Shown here: positions 8,957 to 18,182 of the stretch, one piece after another
How positions within the stretch are numbered: the stretch's first letter is position 1
Layout: every line of letters begins with the position of its first letter
Assembly: GCA_001880285.1 (NCBI GenBank)
Contig: CP016269.1
Span: 868,001 to 932,000 of the forward strand
DNA from: Flavobacteriaceae bacterium UJ101
GTDB taxonomy: Bacteria > Bacteroidota > Bacteroidia > Flavobacteriales > UJ101
Length of the DNA stretch: 64,000 nt
Direction: 5' to 3'
Notes under the pieces: generated by a model
Seen by the model: the letters and a program-made list of their open reading frames with translations, nothing else
Database searches by the model: none
Told to the model about the DNA's origin: nothing
Made by a program: the position numbers and the translations under genes

Positions 8957-10798
8957 TTATGTAACAATTTTATCAATCACCCCAACCGATGCTGCATGAT
9001 ACATAGGTCTTGCCTTACCATACGTTTCTCTCGCTTCTTTTTCGTAACCATTTTCCATCAATAATGGATACATTACTTCTAAAAATTTTGTTCTCCCTAC
9101 TCGTTGCAAGAAATCTTCCACATAAGGTATTACCTTATCATATTTCTTTGGAATAGTAATCTCGGTCCAAGCTGAAAAAATTTCAGCATTTTTAGATTCT
9201 GACAAATGAAAAAGTTCATCAACCAATAATAGTGTTTCTATATCTTCATTTTTTAAACTTTGAATGAAGTAAATCCATTGTTGTGTATTCCAATTAATTG
9301 TTTGATTAGGATCCACTTCCTTTACATTTGGAATATTAGTAAAAACATCCATTTTTATTTCTGGAAAATTAGCAGGTGTTTCATCTGTAAAAATCCAATT
9401 TTCCAGTAAAACAGGATCTTTTCCAATTAAATTCTCCTTTAAATATGTTATAAAAGTATCGGTATCAATTGTTTTGAAGCGGTATTTCGAAAAATAAGAA
9501 TTAATAAATAAATCAAATTTATCACGTCCATATTTTTCTTCTAACATTTTCAAAAAGAAATATCCTTTTTCATAAGGAATATCAGTCACACCTTCATCAG
9601 GGTGTCTTCCTTCTAAATTCAATTTTAATTGAATATCTTGCTTTCGATCATTCTTTGTCAAGTAATCTACACTTCGATCATAATCCAATTTTCCTTTATA
9701 TTCCAACATTTCTTTTGCATCTTTACCATATAAATCTTCCATAATACGACGCTCAAAATACACTGTAAAGCCTTCATTTAGCCAGAAATCATCCCAAGTA
9801 GCATTAGTTACTAAATTTCCTGACCATGAATGAGCCAACTCGTGTGCAATTAAAGATGTTAACGACCGATCACCTACAATCACAGTTGGAGTCACAAAAG
9901 TTAATCGAGGATTTTCCATTCCTCCAAACGGAAAACTAGGTGGCATAACAATCAAATCATACTGTCCCCATGCATACGCTCCATATAATTTTTCTGCTGC
10001 CTGAATCATTTTTGGCGTCTCTAAAAATTCATCATAAGCAGCTGGTAATGTTGAAGGTTCTGCATAAATTCCTGACATTGAATCAAATGCTTTATAAGCT
10101 AAATCTCCTGCCGCTAGCGCTATCAAATAAGGAGGAATAGGTTGACGCATTTTAAAATGATATTCTCCTGAAGTATTTTTTTCTTTTGGATTTTCAGCAC
10201 TCATAACCGCCATCATTCCTTCAGGCACTTTTATTTTAGCTTCGTATGTCAAACGAATTTGAGGTGTATCTTGAATAGGAATCCAAGAACGGGTATAAAT
10301 AGATTGTCCTTGTGTATATAAAAAAGGAAACTTTTTATCAGCTGTTTGTTCAGATTTTAACCATTGTAAAGCTTCTGCTGAAGGTGATGTTTCGTAGAAA
10401 ATTGTTACATTTTTTGTTTCTGGTGTTATATCAATTGCTAAACCTTGCCCTAAATTCTCATCTTTTTTAGAAAATGAAAATGATGTAAGTTGACCATCTA
10501 CTAAAACCGAATCTACTTTCAAATCATATGTATCTAAAAAAAGATTTTCTGATTGAGATTCAATCGTATAAAACACTTTCCCTTTTAATATGTGCTGGTC
10601 AAAATCAACTGTTAAATTCAAATCCATATGGGTAATTTTTGCAGAATCCACCTGAGCATAGGTATGGTTCTTTTTTGAAAATTGAATAATTTCTTCTTTG
10701 ATTTCTGAATTTACCTCTTCATTCTTTGCTTTTTTCTCTTTACAAGAAAAAATAATCAATAATAAAGTGAATAGTGCAATTATATTTTTTGTTCTCAT
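8957..10798 (-). CDS. M1 family zinc metallopeptidase (LTA4 hydrolase-like aminopeptidase), lipoprotein
   Basis: A protein of about 613 residues with a lipoprotein signal MRTKNIIALFTLLLIIFSC. The M1 signature is complete: GGMEN exopeptidase motif, HELAHSW zinc site near residue 317 and the second zinc ligand in NEGFTVYFE about 18 residues later. The C-terminal third resembles the helical domain of leukotriene-A4-hydrolase-type members. It should trim N-terminal residues from peptides, anchored on the periplasmic or outer face of the envelope. The frame extends 5 codons further up (10813), overlapping the acyltransferase gene; I chose the ATG at 10798 because it gives the cleaner lipoprotein signal. 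Confidence 0.93.
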   Translation of the reverse strand: MRTKNIIALFTLLLIIFSCKEKKAKNEEVNSEIKEEIIQFSKKNHTYAQVDSAKITHMDLNLTVDFDQHILKGKVFYTIESQSENLFLDTYDLKVDSVLVDGQLTSFSFSKKDENLGQGLAIDITPETKNVTIFYETSPSAEALQWLKSEQTADKKFPFLYTQGQSIYTRSWIPIQDTPQIRLTYEAKIKVPEGMMAVMSAENPKEKNTSGEYHFKMRQPIPPYLIALAAGDLAYKAFDSMSGIYAEPSTLPAAYDEFLETPKMIQAAEKLYGAYAWGQYDLIVMPPSFPFGGMENPRLTFVTPTVIVGDRSLTSLIAHELAHSWSGNLVTNATWDDFWLNEGFTVYFERRIMEDLYGKDAKEMLEYKGKLDYDRSVDYLTKNDRKQDIQLKLNLEGRHPDEGVTDIPYEKGYFFLKMLEEKYGRDKFDLFINSYFSKYRFKTIDTDTFITYLKENLIGKDPVLLENWIFTDETPANFPEIKMDVFTNIPNVKEVDPNQTINWNTQQWIYFIQSLKNEDIETLLLVDELFHLSESKNAEIFSAWTEITIPKKYDKVIPYVEDFLQRVGRTKFLEVMYPLLMENGYEKEARETYGKARPMYHAASVGVIDKIVT

Positions 10799-10802
10799 AT
10801 TT

Positions 10803-11585
10803 CTAATTATCAAATTCTTTTAATTGTTTTGAAATAACTGTATAAATTTCTTCTTTAATTCTATTTACATCTTTTTTTATTAATCCTTTTGTTTCTATTA
10901 TAGGATGTTTTTTAACTCGAATACTTCCTGGATTTCCTCTTAAAAGTGAAAAAGGGAAACGTTTTTTTACATCCCCAAAAGTATAGATAACAATAGGTAG
11001 TTGATGTTCTATTGCCATTCCAAAAGCACCATCCTTAAACTTATTTAATTGTATCGATTCATCAGGAACACCTCCTTCTGGAAAAATACAAATACTTAAA
11101 CCTTGATGAACTTTCTTTTTAACTTCATCATATACTTGCATTCTGCTGTTCCGATCTTTTCGATCTACCAAAATATGGGCTTTCTTAAAAACATAACCCA
11201 ATAATGGGTAATATTTAACTTCCGATTTACCAACAAAAACAATAGGATTTCGAGGATGCAGTATAAACATAATCATAATATCCAATACAGAAGTATGATT
11301 AGAAATAACCATATATTGTTTGGTAGGATCTAATTTTTGAGAAAATCCCTCTTTTTTAAAGTAAAATCCACTAGTATAAAAAACAAACAATGCCCACAGC
11401 CTTTCCGTCTGATAAAACGCTTTATATTGATTTAACAAAATCAACACAACACATGTAGGCACAATAAAAGGTAACGAAATCACATTCATTAACAGAAACC
11501 ATACTTTCCATAATAAGATTAGTGTTGTTTTTATCCACTGCATTCCGTAAAAATAATGATATTTTTTAAACTTCAGAGATAACAT
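10803..11585 (-). CDS. 1-acyl-sn-glycerol-3-phosphate acyltransferase (PlsC family)
   Basis: A 260-residue membrane-bound acyltransferase. The catalytic HX4D motif is NHTSVLD (His97, Asp102) and the glycerol-phosphate-binding motif is FPEGG (168-172); an N-terminal hydrophobic region (about 18-50) anchors it. It probably transfers an acyl chain to lysophosphatidate to make phosphatidate. An internal ATG 14 codons in (11543) follows a near -7-like stretch and gives the start MQWIKTTLILLWK, so the true start is uncertain. The stop is 4 bases from the start of the M1 peptidase, so they share an operon. Confidence 0.88.
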   Translation of the reverse strand: MLSLKFKKYHYFYGMQWIKTTLILLWKVWFLLMNVISLPFIVPTCVVLILLNQYKAFYQTERLWALFVFYTSGFYFKKEGFSQKLDPTKQYMVISNHTSVLDIMIMFILHPRNPIVFVGKSEVKYYPLLGYVFKKAHILVDRKDRNSRMQVYDEVKKKVHQGLSICIFPEGGVPDESIQLNKFKDGAFGMAIEHQLPIVIYTFGDVKKRFPFSLLRGNPGSIRVKKHPIIETKGLIKKDVNRIKEEIYTVISKQLKEFDN

Positions 11586-11627
11586 AATTCTTATACCTCA
11601 TTTATATATTATATATCAATACAAAAA

Positions 11628-11749
11628 AACCTCCAACTATTCACATAATTGGAGGTTAAACCTAATTAATTTAAACTATGAAAAAGCTACCAAATCAAAG
11701 TAGTTTTAATATTCTAATATACAATTTATTTTTTGAAATTCAAAATTTA
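11628..11749. ncRNA. Tandem intergenic structured element, copy 1
   Basis: The unit starts with a 9-bp perfect stem (11628-11636 with 11649-11657, AACCTCCAA/TTGGAGGTT). Next comes a block nearly identical to copy 2 (AAACCTAAYTAATTTAAAY then TATGAAAAAGCTACC), a second weak stem (CTAC...GTAG), and a 29-base tail (11721-11749) that matches copy 2 at 28 of 29 positions. The first stem differs in sequence from that of copy 2 yet pairs fully in both, which favours a functional RNA hairpin. Copy 1 holds a 25-codon frame from ATG 11678, but the same frame in copy 2 stops after 5 codons, so a conserved peptide is unlikely. Strand and function are unknown. Confidence 0.5.
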
Positions 11750-11792
11750 AAATAACTGTACTTTTCTTAAAAGAGAAATTTCACATAAAAAA

Positions 11793-11907
11793 TCTCCACA
11801 AGTAAAAACGTGTGGAGAAAACCTAACTAATTTAAATTATGAAAAAGCTACCTTAAAGTAGTTTTAAGTTACTAAATTACAGTTTATTTTTTGAAATTCA
11901 AAATTTA
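11793..11907. ncRNA. Tandem intergenic structured element, copy 2
   Basis: The second copy starts with an 8-bp stem (11793-11800 with 11811-11818, TCTCCACA/TGTGGAGA), followed by the shared block, the short CTAC/GTAG stem and the shared 29-base tail (11879-11907). It ends 63 bases upstream of the -7 box of the GDPD gene, so it is not in that transcript if the box is used. Together with copy 1 it fills most of the 413-base gap between the acyltransferase and GDPD genes. An sRNA, a leader on either strand, or a dispersed repeat remain possible. Confidence 0.5.
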
Positions 11908-11970
11908 CAAAACCAGAAAACATCTTTTTTCACTTTATTTACACTCTAACCTTTACTATTTATATTCTCT

Positions 11971-11978
11971 TATATTTG
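11971..11978 (+). promoter_or_regulatory. -7 box of GDPD gene (TATATTTG)
   Basis: A perfect TAnnTTTG box 20 bases before the ATG at 11999. It rules out the longer open frame from 11891 because that start would lie upstream of the transcript. Confidence 0.65.
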
Positions 11979-11998
11979 TATTATTAAAATTAATTTTT

Positions 11999-12886
11999 AT
12001 GTTTAGATCTCTTACCGTATTTATTTTATTATTAGTAACCTTTTTTTCATGTAAACAAGCACCTGACTTATCTACTGAAAGCACTGTTTCTAGCAAGAAA
12101 ACTATATCTGCTTATGACCTAGTCTACTCTCCAAAAGAGATACATTATTTTATTAGTGCTCATCGTGGAGGAAAAGGTTATATGGGATATCCAGAAAATT
12201 GTTTAGAAACCATTGATTTTCTTTTAAACGAAGGAGTACAAATATTAGAAATTGATTTAGCTGCTACCAAAGATGGTAAACTTGTTCTTTTACATGACGA
12301 TCAATTAAATAGAACAACTACTGGAAAAGGTAATTTACATGATTTTACTTACAAAGAATTAGAAAAAATTCATTTAATAGATGATTATAAAAAGACAACT
12401 AATTTTAAAATCCCTTTATTGGTAGATGTATTACAATTGGCCAAAGAAAAGGATGCAATTTTAATGTTAGATTTCAAAAAATCAGTAGCATATAAACAAG
12501 TTATTGACTTAGTTAAAAAAATGGGAGCTGAAAAAAATGTTGTATTAATTTCTTATAATCAAAATCAAGCAGAAAAATTACACAGGTTAGCTCCTAATAT
12601 GATGTTATCTGTATCTTTAAGAAACCAAAATGAATATCAAAGACACTTACAAAAAGGAATTCCTACTGAAAAAATGATTGCATTTGTAGGAGTTCGTGAA
12701 CCTAAAAAAGAGCATTATGATTTTTTACATCAAAAAGGAATTATGACCATTTTAGGAACACTTGGAAACTTAGATAAACGTGCAGCCACTCGTGGAGATC
12801 AAATTTATAAACAATTTTTACAAAATGGTGCTGATATTTTGTCATCAGATCGAGCTGTTGAAGCACAGAAAGGAATTAAGAATTAA
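11999..12886 (+). CDS. Glycerophosphodiester phosphodiesterase family lipoprotein
   Basis: A protein of 295 residues. MFRSLTVFILLLVTFFSC is a lipoprotein signal. The GDPD core is clear: AHRGG near residue 55, PENCLETI, EIDLAATKDG and LVLLHDDQLNRTT carry the metal and catalytic residues (His/Arg of HR, Glu/Asp of ExD, His of LHD). It should release sn-glycerol-3-phosphate from glycerophosphodiesters at the periplasmic or outer surface. The start at 11999 is supported by the lipobox and the -7 box at 11971. The TIGR02757 gene follows after 5 bases, so the two are co-transcribed. Confidence 0.9.
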   Translation: MFRSLTVFILLLVTFFSCKQAPDLSTESTVSSKKTISAYDLVYSPKEIHYFISAHRGGKGYMGYPENCLETIDFLLNEGVQILEIDLAATKDGKLVLLHDDQLNRTTTGKGNLHDFTYKELEKIHLIDDYKKTTNFKIPLLVDVLQLAKEKDAILMLDFKKSVAYKQVIDLVKKMGAEKNVVLISYNQNQAEKLHRLAPNMMLSVSLRNQNEYQRHLQKGIPTEKMIAFVGVREPKKEHYDFLHQKGIMTILGTLGNLDKRAATRGDQIYKQFLQNGADILSSDRAVEAQKGIKN

Positions 12887-12891
12887 ATACA

Positions 12892-13656
12892 ATGACTTTC
12901 CAAGAACGTACTGATTTTTTAAACGAAAAAGTAATTCAATACAATAATATAAGCTTTATTGAAACGGATCCGATTCAAATTCCTCATTCTTTTTCTAAAA
13001 AGGAGGATATAGAAATCAGTGGTTTTTTAGCTTCTACCATTGCATGGGGTAATCGGAAAATGATTATCAAAAATGCGAATCAAATGGTTGATTTAATGGA
13101 TCGTGCTCCTTATGACTTCATCATCAATCATAAGAAAAAAGATTTAGATGTATTCAATCATTTTGTTCATCGAACATTTAACTCGGAAGATATAAAGTTC
13201 TTTCTTCAATCTTTACAAAACATATATCAAAATCATAATGGATTAGAATTTCTTTTTCAAACTCAAGAAAAAGAGCAAACCATGAAAGAAGCTTTAGGAC
13301 GTTTTCGAGAAACATTTTTCTCGATAGAACATCCTAAAAGAACTGAAAAACATGTTTCAAATGCTTTAAAAGGATCTGCTTCAAAACGGTTAATTATGTT
13401 TTTACGATGGATGGTTCGTCAAGATCATTGTGGTGTTGATTTTGGAATTTGGGAACATATTTCTCCTTCAAAATTAACTATTCCACTAGATGTTCATAGT
13501 GGAAAAGTAGCTAGATCATTGGGCTTGATAAAACGAAAAGCTAACGATTGGAAAACGTTAGAAGAAATTGATGTCCATTTAAGAAAAATGGATCCTCAAG
13601 ATCCTGCTAAATATGATTATGCTTTATTTGGATTAAGTGCCTTTGAAGAATTTTAA
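12892..13656 (+). CDS. TIGR02757 (DUF2400) family protein
   Basis: A 254-residue soluble protein typical of Bacteroidota, recognised by ISGFLASTIAWGNRKMI near the N-terminus, the region FLRWMVRQDHCGVDFGIW and PLDVHSGKVARSLGL. The helical layout with a conserved VHxGxVAR stretch recalls helix-hairpin-helix DNA glycosylases, but no catalytic role is established for the family. It sits 5 bases after the GDPD gene and 35 bases before the glycosidase gene. Confidence 0.8.
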   Translation: MTFQERTDFLNEKVIQYNNISFIETDPIQIPHSFSKKEDIEISGFLASTIAWGNRKMIIKNANQMVDLMDRAPYDFIINHKKKDLDVFNHFVHRTFNSEDIKFFLQSLQNIYQNHNGLEFLFQTQEKEQTMKEALGRFRETFFSIEHPKRTEKHVSNALKGSASKRLIMFLRWMVRQDHCGVDFGIWEHISPSKLTIPLDVHSGKVARSLGLIKRKANDWKTLEEIDVHLRKMDPQDPAKYDYALFGLSAFEEF

Positions 13657-13691
13657 ACCCTAAGAAAAAATGCTTATGATACAATATATTG

Positions 13692-15521
13692 ATGAATATG
13701 AGTAAAAAATTATTTCAATTTTTATTATTTGCTCTTCTAGTTCCAACACTAGAATTCAATTTAAATGCTCAAACTTTTGTAAAAAAAACAAAAGGTAATT
13801 GGGAACTTATCGTTGATAAAAAACCCTTTAAAATTAAAGGTGTCACTTTTGGTTATGACCAAGAAATACAGAATTATGATCATTACTTTCAAGATCTAAA
13901 ATCTCTTGGTGTCAATACTATCCGTACTTGGGCAACTAACAAGAACACAAAAAAACTACTTGATACAGCTCAAAAATATAATATAAAAGTAATGGTTGGA
14001 ATATGGATGAGACATGGAAAACCTGGAATGGAAGATGATGATCATTTTAATTATTTAGATGATTCTGAAGGAATGGACATAATGTTTCATAACGCTATTA
14101 AAACAGTGGAAAATTATCAACATCATCCTGCAGTATTAACATGGGGTATAGGAAACGAAGTATACCTAAATATCGCTACAGATTCTGAAAAAGAAGCTTA
14201 TTCCAAATTCTTAGAAAAAATATGCAGTACTATAAAAAAAATGGATCCTTATCATCCTATTACCTCAATTGAAGCTTGGACTTTCGGGTTAGATTGGTGG
14301 GAAAATTTTGTTCCTTCACTAGATATCTATGGATTAAACAGTTACGGTCCTGGAGCAAACTTTTTAAATGAAGAATTAAATTCAAGAAAAATTGATAAAC
14401 CTTACATTATCACTGAATTTGGAGTAACAGGTGAATGGGACATAAAAGAAAAAAAGAATACGATTAAAGTTGAACCAACTGACAGTCAAAAATACAATAC
14501 TATTGTAAACGGTTACCATAACTGGATTCAAAATAAACCTTCATGTCTTGGTGTATATGTTTTTAATTATGCTAGTGGAGATGATTTTATATCTATTTGG
14601 TTAAATACACACTATAAAAATATGTTTCGTCCCCAATACTGGGCTATTCGAGAAGCTTACACAGGAAAAAAACCGCTTAATTATGTTCCTACAATTAAAA
14701 AGTTTGAACTATTAAAATTGAAAGAAAAAAATGATTCGTGGATTCCTGTAGATTTAACTATTTCTGATATTGAACAAGATGATTTAACACTCAATTTTTA
14801 TTACAACCAACGAACCGGTAGCAGAAAAAGGCGTAATCAAATCAAGCCTCTTTCATTTCAAATCAACCAGACTGGAAAATATGAAATTCAATTACCCAAT
14901 GAAGATGGTCCTATAAAAATATATGTTGTAGCTAAAGACTCTTATCATAACGCTGGAATTGCTTCCACTTCTATTGTCGTTACAAATCAAGAAGCTAAAA
15001 AAAGAAAATACCTTGTACCTGAGGCAACCTTACCTTTTTATATTTATAAAGATGATACGACTATCCTTCCTTACCTCCCTACTGCATACATGGGAAATCA
15101 TAAGGCGATTAACGTTAATTTAGACAATCAAGAAGAGGTACATTCAGGAAAATCAGCAATCAAAATAAGTTATAAAGACAATCATGATTGGTATGGTGTA
15201 GGTTTTGTAGATCCGGCAAATGATTGGGGAACAATTTTGGGTGGTTATGACATCTCAAACGCTAAAACATTTAGTTTCTGGGCAAAAACCAATCAAACTC
15301 ATTTAAAAGCAACTGTTGGATTTGGATTAATTGATAAAAACAAACCCTACCCTGATACTGCAAAAAAATCGAAAGAGATTATTTTAACTGATAAATGGAA
15401 AAAATATACCATCAAAACTAAAAAACTGGACCTAAGTTGTATTCGATCAGGTTTTGTTCTATTTTCAAGTAGTAATGGGTTCCCTCATGAAATCTATATT
15501 GACAATATTGTTTTTGAATAA
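13692..15521 (+). CDS. Secreted glycoside hydrolase (GH2/GH5-type TIM barrel) with C-terminal binding domain
   Basis: A protein of about 609 residues with a signal peptide ending near residue 26 (FNLNAQ). The barrel (about 35-330) opens with PFKIKGVTFGYD and GVNTIRTWATN; the acid/base motif is GNEVYLN within WGIGNEV, and the nucleophile is in ITEFGVTGEWD, the clan GH-A arrangement of two Glu. The last about 150 residues look like a jelly-roll carbohydrate-binding domain (SGKSAIKISY, SFWAKTNQ, IDNIVFE). Beta-glucan or another beta-linked glycan is plausible but not shown. Start codons ATG 13692 and ATG 13698 are both possible; 13689 is a TTG. No T9SS tail and no sugar transporter is adjacent. 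Confidence 0.82.
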   Translation: MNMSKKLFQFLLFALLVPTLEFNLNAQTFVKKTKGNWELIVDKKPFKIKGVTFGYDQEIQNYDHYFQDLKSLGVNTIRTWATNKNTKKLLDTAQKYNIKVMVGIWMRHGKPGMEDDDHFNYLDDSEGMDIMFHNAIKTVENYQHHPAVLTWGIGNEVYLNIATDSEKEAYSKFLEKICSTIKKMDPYHPITSIEAWTFGLDWWENFVPSLDIYGLNSYGPGANFLNEELNSRKIDKPYIITEFGVTGEWDIKEKKNTIKVEPTDSQKYNTIVNGYHNWIQNKPSCLGVYVFNYASGDDFISIWLNTHYKNMFRPQYWAIREAYTGKKPLNYVPTIKKFELLKLKEKNDSWIPVDLTISDIEQDDLTLNFYYNQRTGSRKRRNQIKPLSFQINQTGKYEIQLPNEDGPIKIYVVAKDSYHNAGIASTSIVVTNQEAKKRKYLVPEATLPFYIYKDDTTILPYLPTAYMGNHKAINVNLDNQEEVHSGKSAIKISYKDNHDWYGVGFVDPANDWGTILGGYDISNAKTFSFWAKTNQTHLKATVGFGLIDKNKPYPDTAKKSKEIILTDKWKKYTIKTKKLDLSCIRSGFVLFSSSNGFPHEIYIDNIVFE

Positions 15522-15662
15522 AATACATTCTAAAATATAAAAAGATTCCAAATCAAGTTTGGAATGGCAAATGAAATAAACATTCTGAAAAAATAAATTA
15601 AAAGGAAATTTTAATTTAATAATGTAAGATATTAGAAGATTTCTTTTAAAACTATAAAAAAA

Positions 15663-15699
15663 GAAAAGACTTTTTCAAACAATAAATAAAAGTCTTTTC
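15663..15699. terminator. Bidirectional terminator between glycosidase and accD
   Basis: A 12-bp perfect stem (15663-15674 GAAAAGACTTTT with 15688-15699) and 13-base loop, flanked by A-rich sequence on the left and T-rich on the right, so it can serve both convergent genes. A smaller 8-bp stem at 15545-15565 (ATTCCAAA/TTTGGAAT) lies upstream. Nothing else is seen in this 213-base gap. Confidence 0.7.
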
Positions 15700-15734
15700 T
15701 CTTTATTCTTTTTTCTTATCTCAATCGATAATAT

Positions 15735-16583
15735 TTATGATTGATAGAATGTAATTTCTAAATAATCACTAATGGTTTTTTTCAAATCTCTTCGATGTAT
15801 AATTTTATCTAAAAAACCATGTTCTAAGACAAATTCTGAAGTTTGAAATCCTTCGGGTAAATCTTTACCAATTGTTTCTTTAATAACTCGTGGTCCAGCA
15901 AAACCAATTAAAGCACCTGGCTCTGCAATATTGATATCTCCTAACATGGCATAAGAAGCTGTTACACCTCCTGTTGTGGGATCCGTCAATAATGAAATAT
16001 AAGGGATCTTAGCTTCAGAAAGTAATGCTAATTTAGCAGAAGTTTTAGCCATCTGCATTAAAGAAAATGCGGCTTCCATCATACGAGCTCCTCCTGATTT
16101 TGAAATTAATAAAAAAGGAAGTTTATTTTCAATACAAAAATCAATAGCACGTGCAATTTTTTCTCCTACAACTGATCCCATTGACCCTCCAATAAATGAA
16201 AAATCCATACAAGCAATTACGGTTTCATGTCCATTAATTTTACCGTAAGCTGTACGAATGGCATCTTTTAATTCAGTTTTCTTTTTAGCGTCCTTTAAAC
16301 GATCTGTATATTTTTTCTTATCCTCAAATTTTAAAGGATCCTTACTCTCCAGTTTTGGGTTTAATTCTTTAAATTTATTATCATCAAAAAGAATTTCAAA
16401 ATATTCTTTACTTCCAATTTTTACATGATAGCCATCTTCTGGACTTACATATAAATTCTTTTGTAACTCCTCTGTGTCAATTATCTTCCCACTAGGTGTT
16501 TTATACCATAAGCCTTTGGGTAGATCTTTTTTCTCTTCAGTAGGTGTCTGTATATTTTTTTTACTTCTTCTAAACCAAGCCAT
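15735..16583 (-). CDS. accD: Acetyl-CoA carboxylase carboxyltransferase subunit beta, lacking zinc cysteines
   Basis: A 282-residue carboxyltransferase beta subunit that, with AccA, moves CO2 from biotin to acetyl-CoA to start fatty-acid synthesis. The crotonase-type core is clear: [26 protein letters not shown] and [12 protein letters not shown] (oxyanion loops). The N-terminal segment aligns with the E. coli zinc ribbon, but all four Cys are absent: [17 protein letters not shown] and [11 protein letters not shown] stand where CxxC pairs are expected. The ATG at 16583 ([10 protein letters not shown]) is chosen over a start 12 codons upstream, on family N-termini and the -7 box at 16617-16624. 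Confidence 0.95.
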   Translation of the reverse strand: MAWFRRSKKNIQTPTEEKKDLPKGLWYKTPSGKIIDTEELQKNLYVSPEDGYHVKIGSKEYFEILFDDNKFKELNPKLESKDPLKFEDKKKYTDRLKDAKKKTELKDAIRTAYGKINGHETVIACMDFSFIGGSMGSVVGEKIARAIDFCIENKLPFLLISKSGGARMMEAAFSLMQMAKTSAKLALLSEAKIPYISLLTDPTTGGVTASYAMLGDINIAEPGALIGFAGPRVIKETIGKDLPEGFQTSEFVLEHGFLDKIIHRRDLKKTISDYLEITFYQS

Positions 16584-16616
16584 ATCGTCAGTTATTAAAT
16601 TTGAGTTTACACTTTC

Positions 16617-16624
16617 CAAATTTA
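16617..16624 (-). promoter_or_regulatory. -7 box of accD (TAAATTTG)
   Basis: On the minus strand TAAATTTG lies 33 bases before the accD ATG and overlaps the last codon of kdnB, so accD can be transcribed separately from the kdn genes. Confidence 0.5.
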
Positions 16625-17704
16625 CATTTTTTCATACATTTCTCGTAATTTTTCTCGAGTAATGGTTTTTTGCCACTCTTTTCCTAATGCATTTTCCCAA
16701 AGCGGAACTAGACTTAATGCTACATCAATCATAGTGTTAAATTGATCATCTGTCAAATCTTTACATAAACCTGTCGGAATATCAATATTATGTTTTTTAA
16801 CCATTTTCTTAAATTCTGCTACACCTTCTGGGTAAAATTCTTCTAATTGATCAAAAACAATACAATTTCCAATTCCATGTTTTGTTCCTAATAAATACGA
16901 TAGTCCATAGCTCATTGCGTGTGCTACTCCTACTTGTGAGTAAGCAATACTCATCCCTCCATGCCATGAAGCCATCATCAATTTATCTTGAGCGTCTTCA
17001 TCAATTTCATCTTTTTCTAAATAGACTTCTCGACAAAGATCTAATGCTTTTTCACCATAACTTTCAGAGAAAGCATTTAAATAGGTTCCTGTTAAAGATT
17101 CAATACAGTGAATATAACAATCCATTCCTGTATAAAACCATTGATTCGTAGGTACACCTTGTGTTAATTCAGGATCTAAAACAACCTGATCAAAAGGTGT
17201 ATAATCCGAATTCATTCCTAATTTACGTTCAGGACCTGTTAAAACCGTTGTCCTTGAAACTTCTGCTCCTGTCCCTGAAATAGTAGGAATTCCCACATGG
17301 TAAACCCCTTGGTTTTTAACCAAATCCCATCCTTGATAATCAGCTGAAGAGCCTGGGTTCGTCAACATCAACGCAATGGCTTTGGCATAATCCAACATGG
17401 TACCTCCTCCAATACCTATAATTCCTGAAGGAATTTCATCAAATTCAGCTACAATTTCATCACGATATTGATCTACATATTTGGTTTTAGGTTCTTCTTC
17501 AGCACTTACATAAATAATTTTATCATTATGATGTAACGGAATACGTTTTACAATAAAATCATTTCCTTTAAAAACATCATCTACTATAAATATAAATGGT
17601 GCCTTATCACTTTTTCGTTTTGGAGTCAAAATTTCATCTAATTGATTAAAACATCCTCGCCCAAAAACAACACGAGGAACCATTGGAAAATTTCTAAAAC
17701 TCAT
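16622..17704 (-). CDS. kdnB: Probable Kdo 8-oxidase (iron-containing alcohol dehydrogenase family)
   Basis: A 360-residue Fe-ADH family protein starting [17 protein letters not shown]. The nucleotide site [17 protein letters not shown] and the metal ligands ([30 protein letters not shown]) are intact. The Shewanella KdnB enzyme oxidises the C8 hydroxyl of Kdo to an aldehyde, which KdnA then aminates to give 8-amino-3,8-dideoxy-Kdo. I assign KdnB because of family resemblance and because kdnA and kdsB lie in the same run. Substrate is inferred; a general alcohol dehydrogenase is the alternative. Confidence 0.82.
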   Translation of the reverse strand: MSFRNFPMVPRVVFGRGCFNQLDEILTPKRKSDKAPFIFIVDDVFKGNDFIVKRIPLHHNDKIIYVSAEEEPKTKYVDQYRDEIVAEFDEIPSGIIGIGGGTMLDYAKAIALMLTNPGSSADYQGWDLVKNQGVYHVGIPTISGTGAEVSRTTVLTGPERKLGMNSDYTPFDQVVLDPELTQGVPTNQWFYTGMDCYIHCIESLTGTYLNAFSESYGEKALDLCREVYLEKDEIDEDAQDKLMMASWHGGMSIAYSQVGVAHAMSYGLSYLLGTKHGIGNCIVFDQLEEFYPEGVAEFKKMVKKHNIDIPTGLCKDLTDDQFNTMIDVALSLVPLWENALGKEWQKTITREKLREMYEKM

Positions 17705-17762
17705 ATTCTATTTTTTTATCATTCAATAATCAATATAATTACTGAATTATTATATATCTATA

Positions 17763-18176
17763 TTAATTTTTAATTCTTTTTAATCGAACCATCAAACGTT
17801 TTGCATATTCATCAGACACTACTTCAAAATCAAATTTTTCATAGAGTTTATGTGCATATTTCGTTCTTAGATTCCAATTATCAATTGTTTTAAACCTATC
17901 ATCTGAAAAAATCTTTTCAAATAAAAATTGAGCATGACCATTAGCTCTATATTTTTCTTTCACAAAAACATCGCGAATATAAGCAAAAGTTGAACGATCA
18001 TTTATAACACGTACATAAGCAATAACTTCATCCTCTATCAAGGCAAAATTATCACTATGATTTAATGATTTAATGAGTTGTTCTTCCGATTTATCTATTG
18101 CCCAATGTTGCTTCATTAAATAACGAGCAATATCTACTTTTTGATCTTCAGTAAGTTTTGTTACAAAACTGGGCAT
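17763..18176 (-). CDS. GNAT family N-acetyltransferase
   Basis: A 137-residue GNAT protein. The acetyl-CoA loop is VFVKEKYRANGHAQFLFEKI (an R-x-x-G-H-A variant of the RxxGxG motif), followed by KLYEKFDFEV, the usual motif B ending. It starts 6 bases after kdsB and precedes kdnB, so it is in the Kdo8N operon. It may act on the amino group of the sugar or its intermediates, but this is inference from position; a general small-molecule acetyltransferase is equally possible. Confidence 0.8.
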   Translation of the reverse strand: MPSFVTKLTEDQKVDIARYLMKQHWAIDKSEEQLIKSLNHSDNFALIEDEVIAYVRVINDRSTFAYIRDVFVKEKYRANGHAQFLFEKIFSDDRFKTIDNWNLRTKYAHKLYEKFDFEVVSDEYAKRLMVRLKRIKN

Positions 18177-18182
18177 ATACTA

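Noticed and set aside
11678-11755. 25-codon ORF in copy 1 of the tandem element
   Set aside because: The matching frame in copy 2 stops after 5 codons while the surrounding bases are conserved, so it is not a conserved peptide.
11891-11998. Longer N-terminus for the GDPD lipoprotein
   Set aside because: The -7 box at 11971-11978 falls inside it, and the lipoprotein signal starts at the ATG at 11999.
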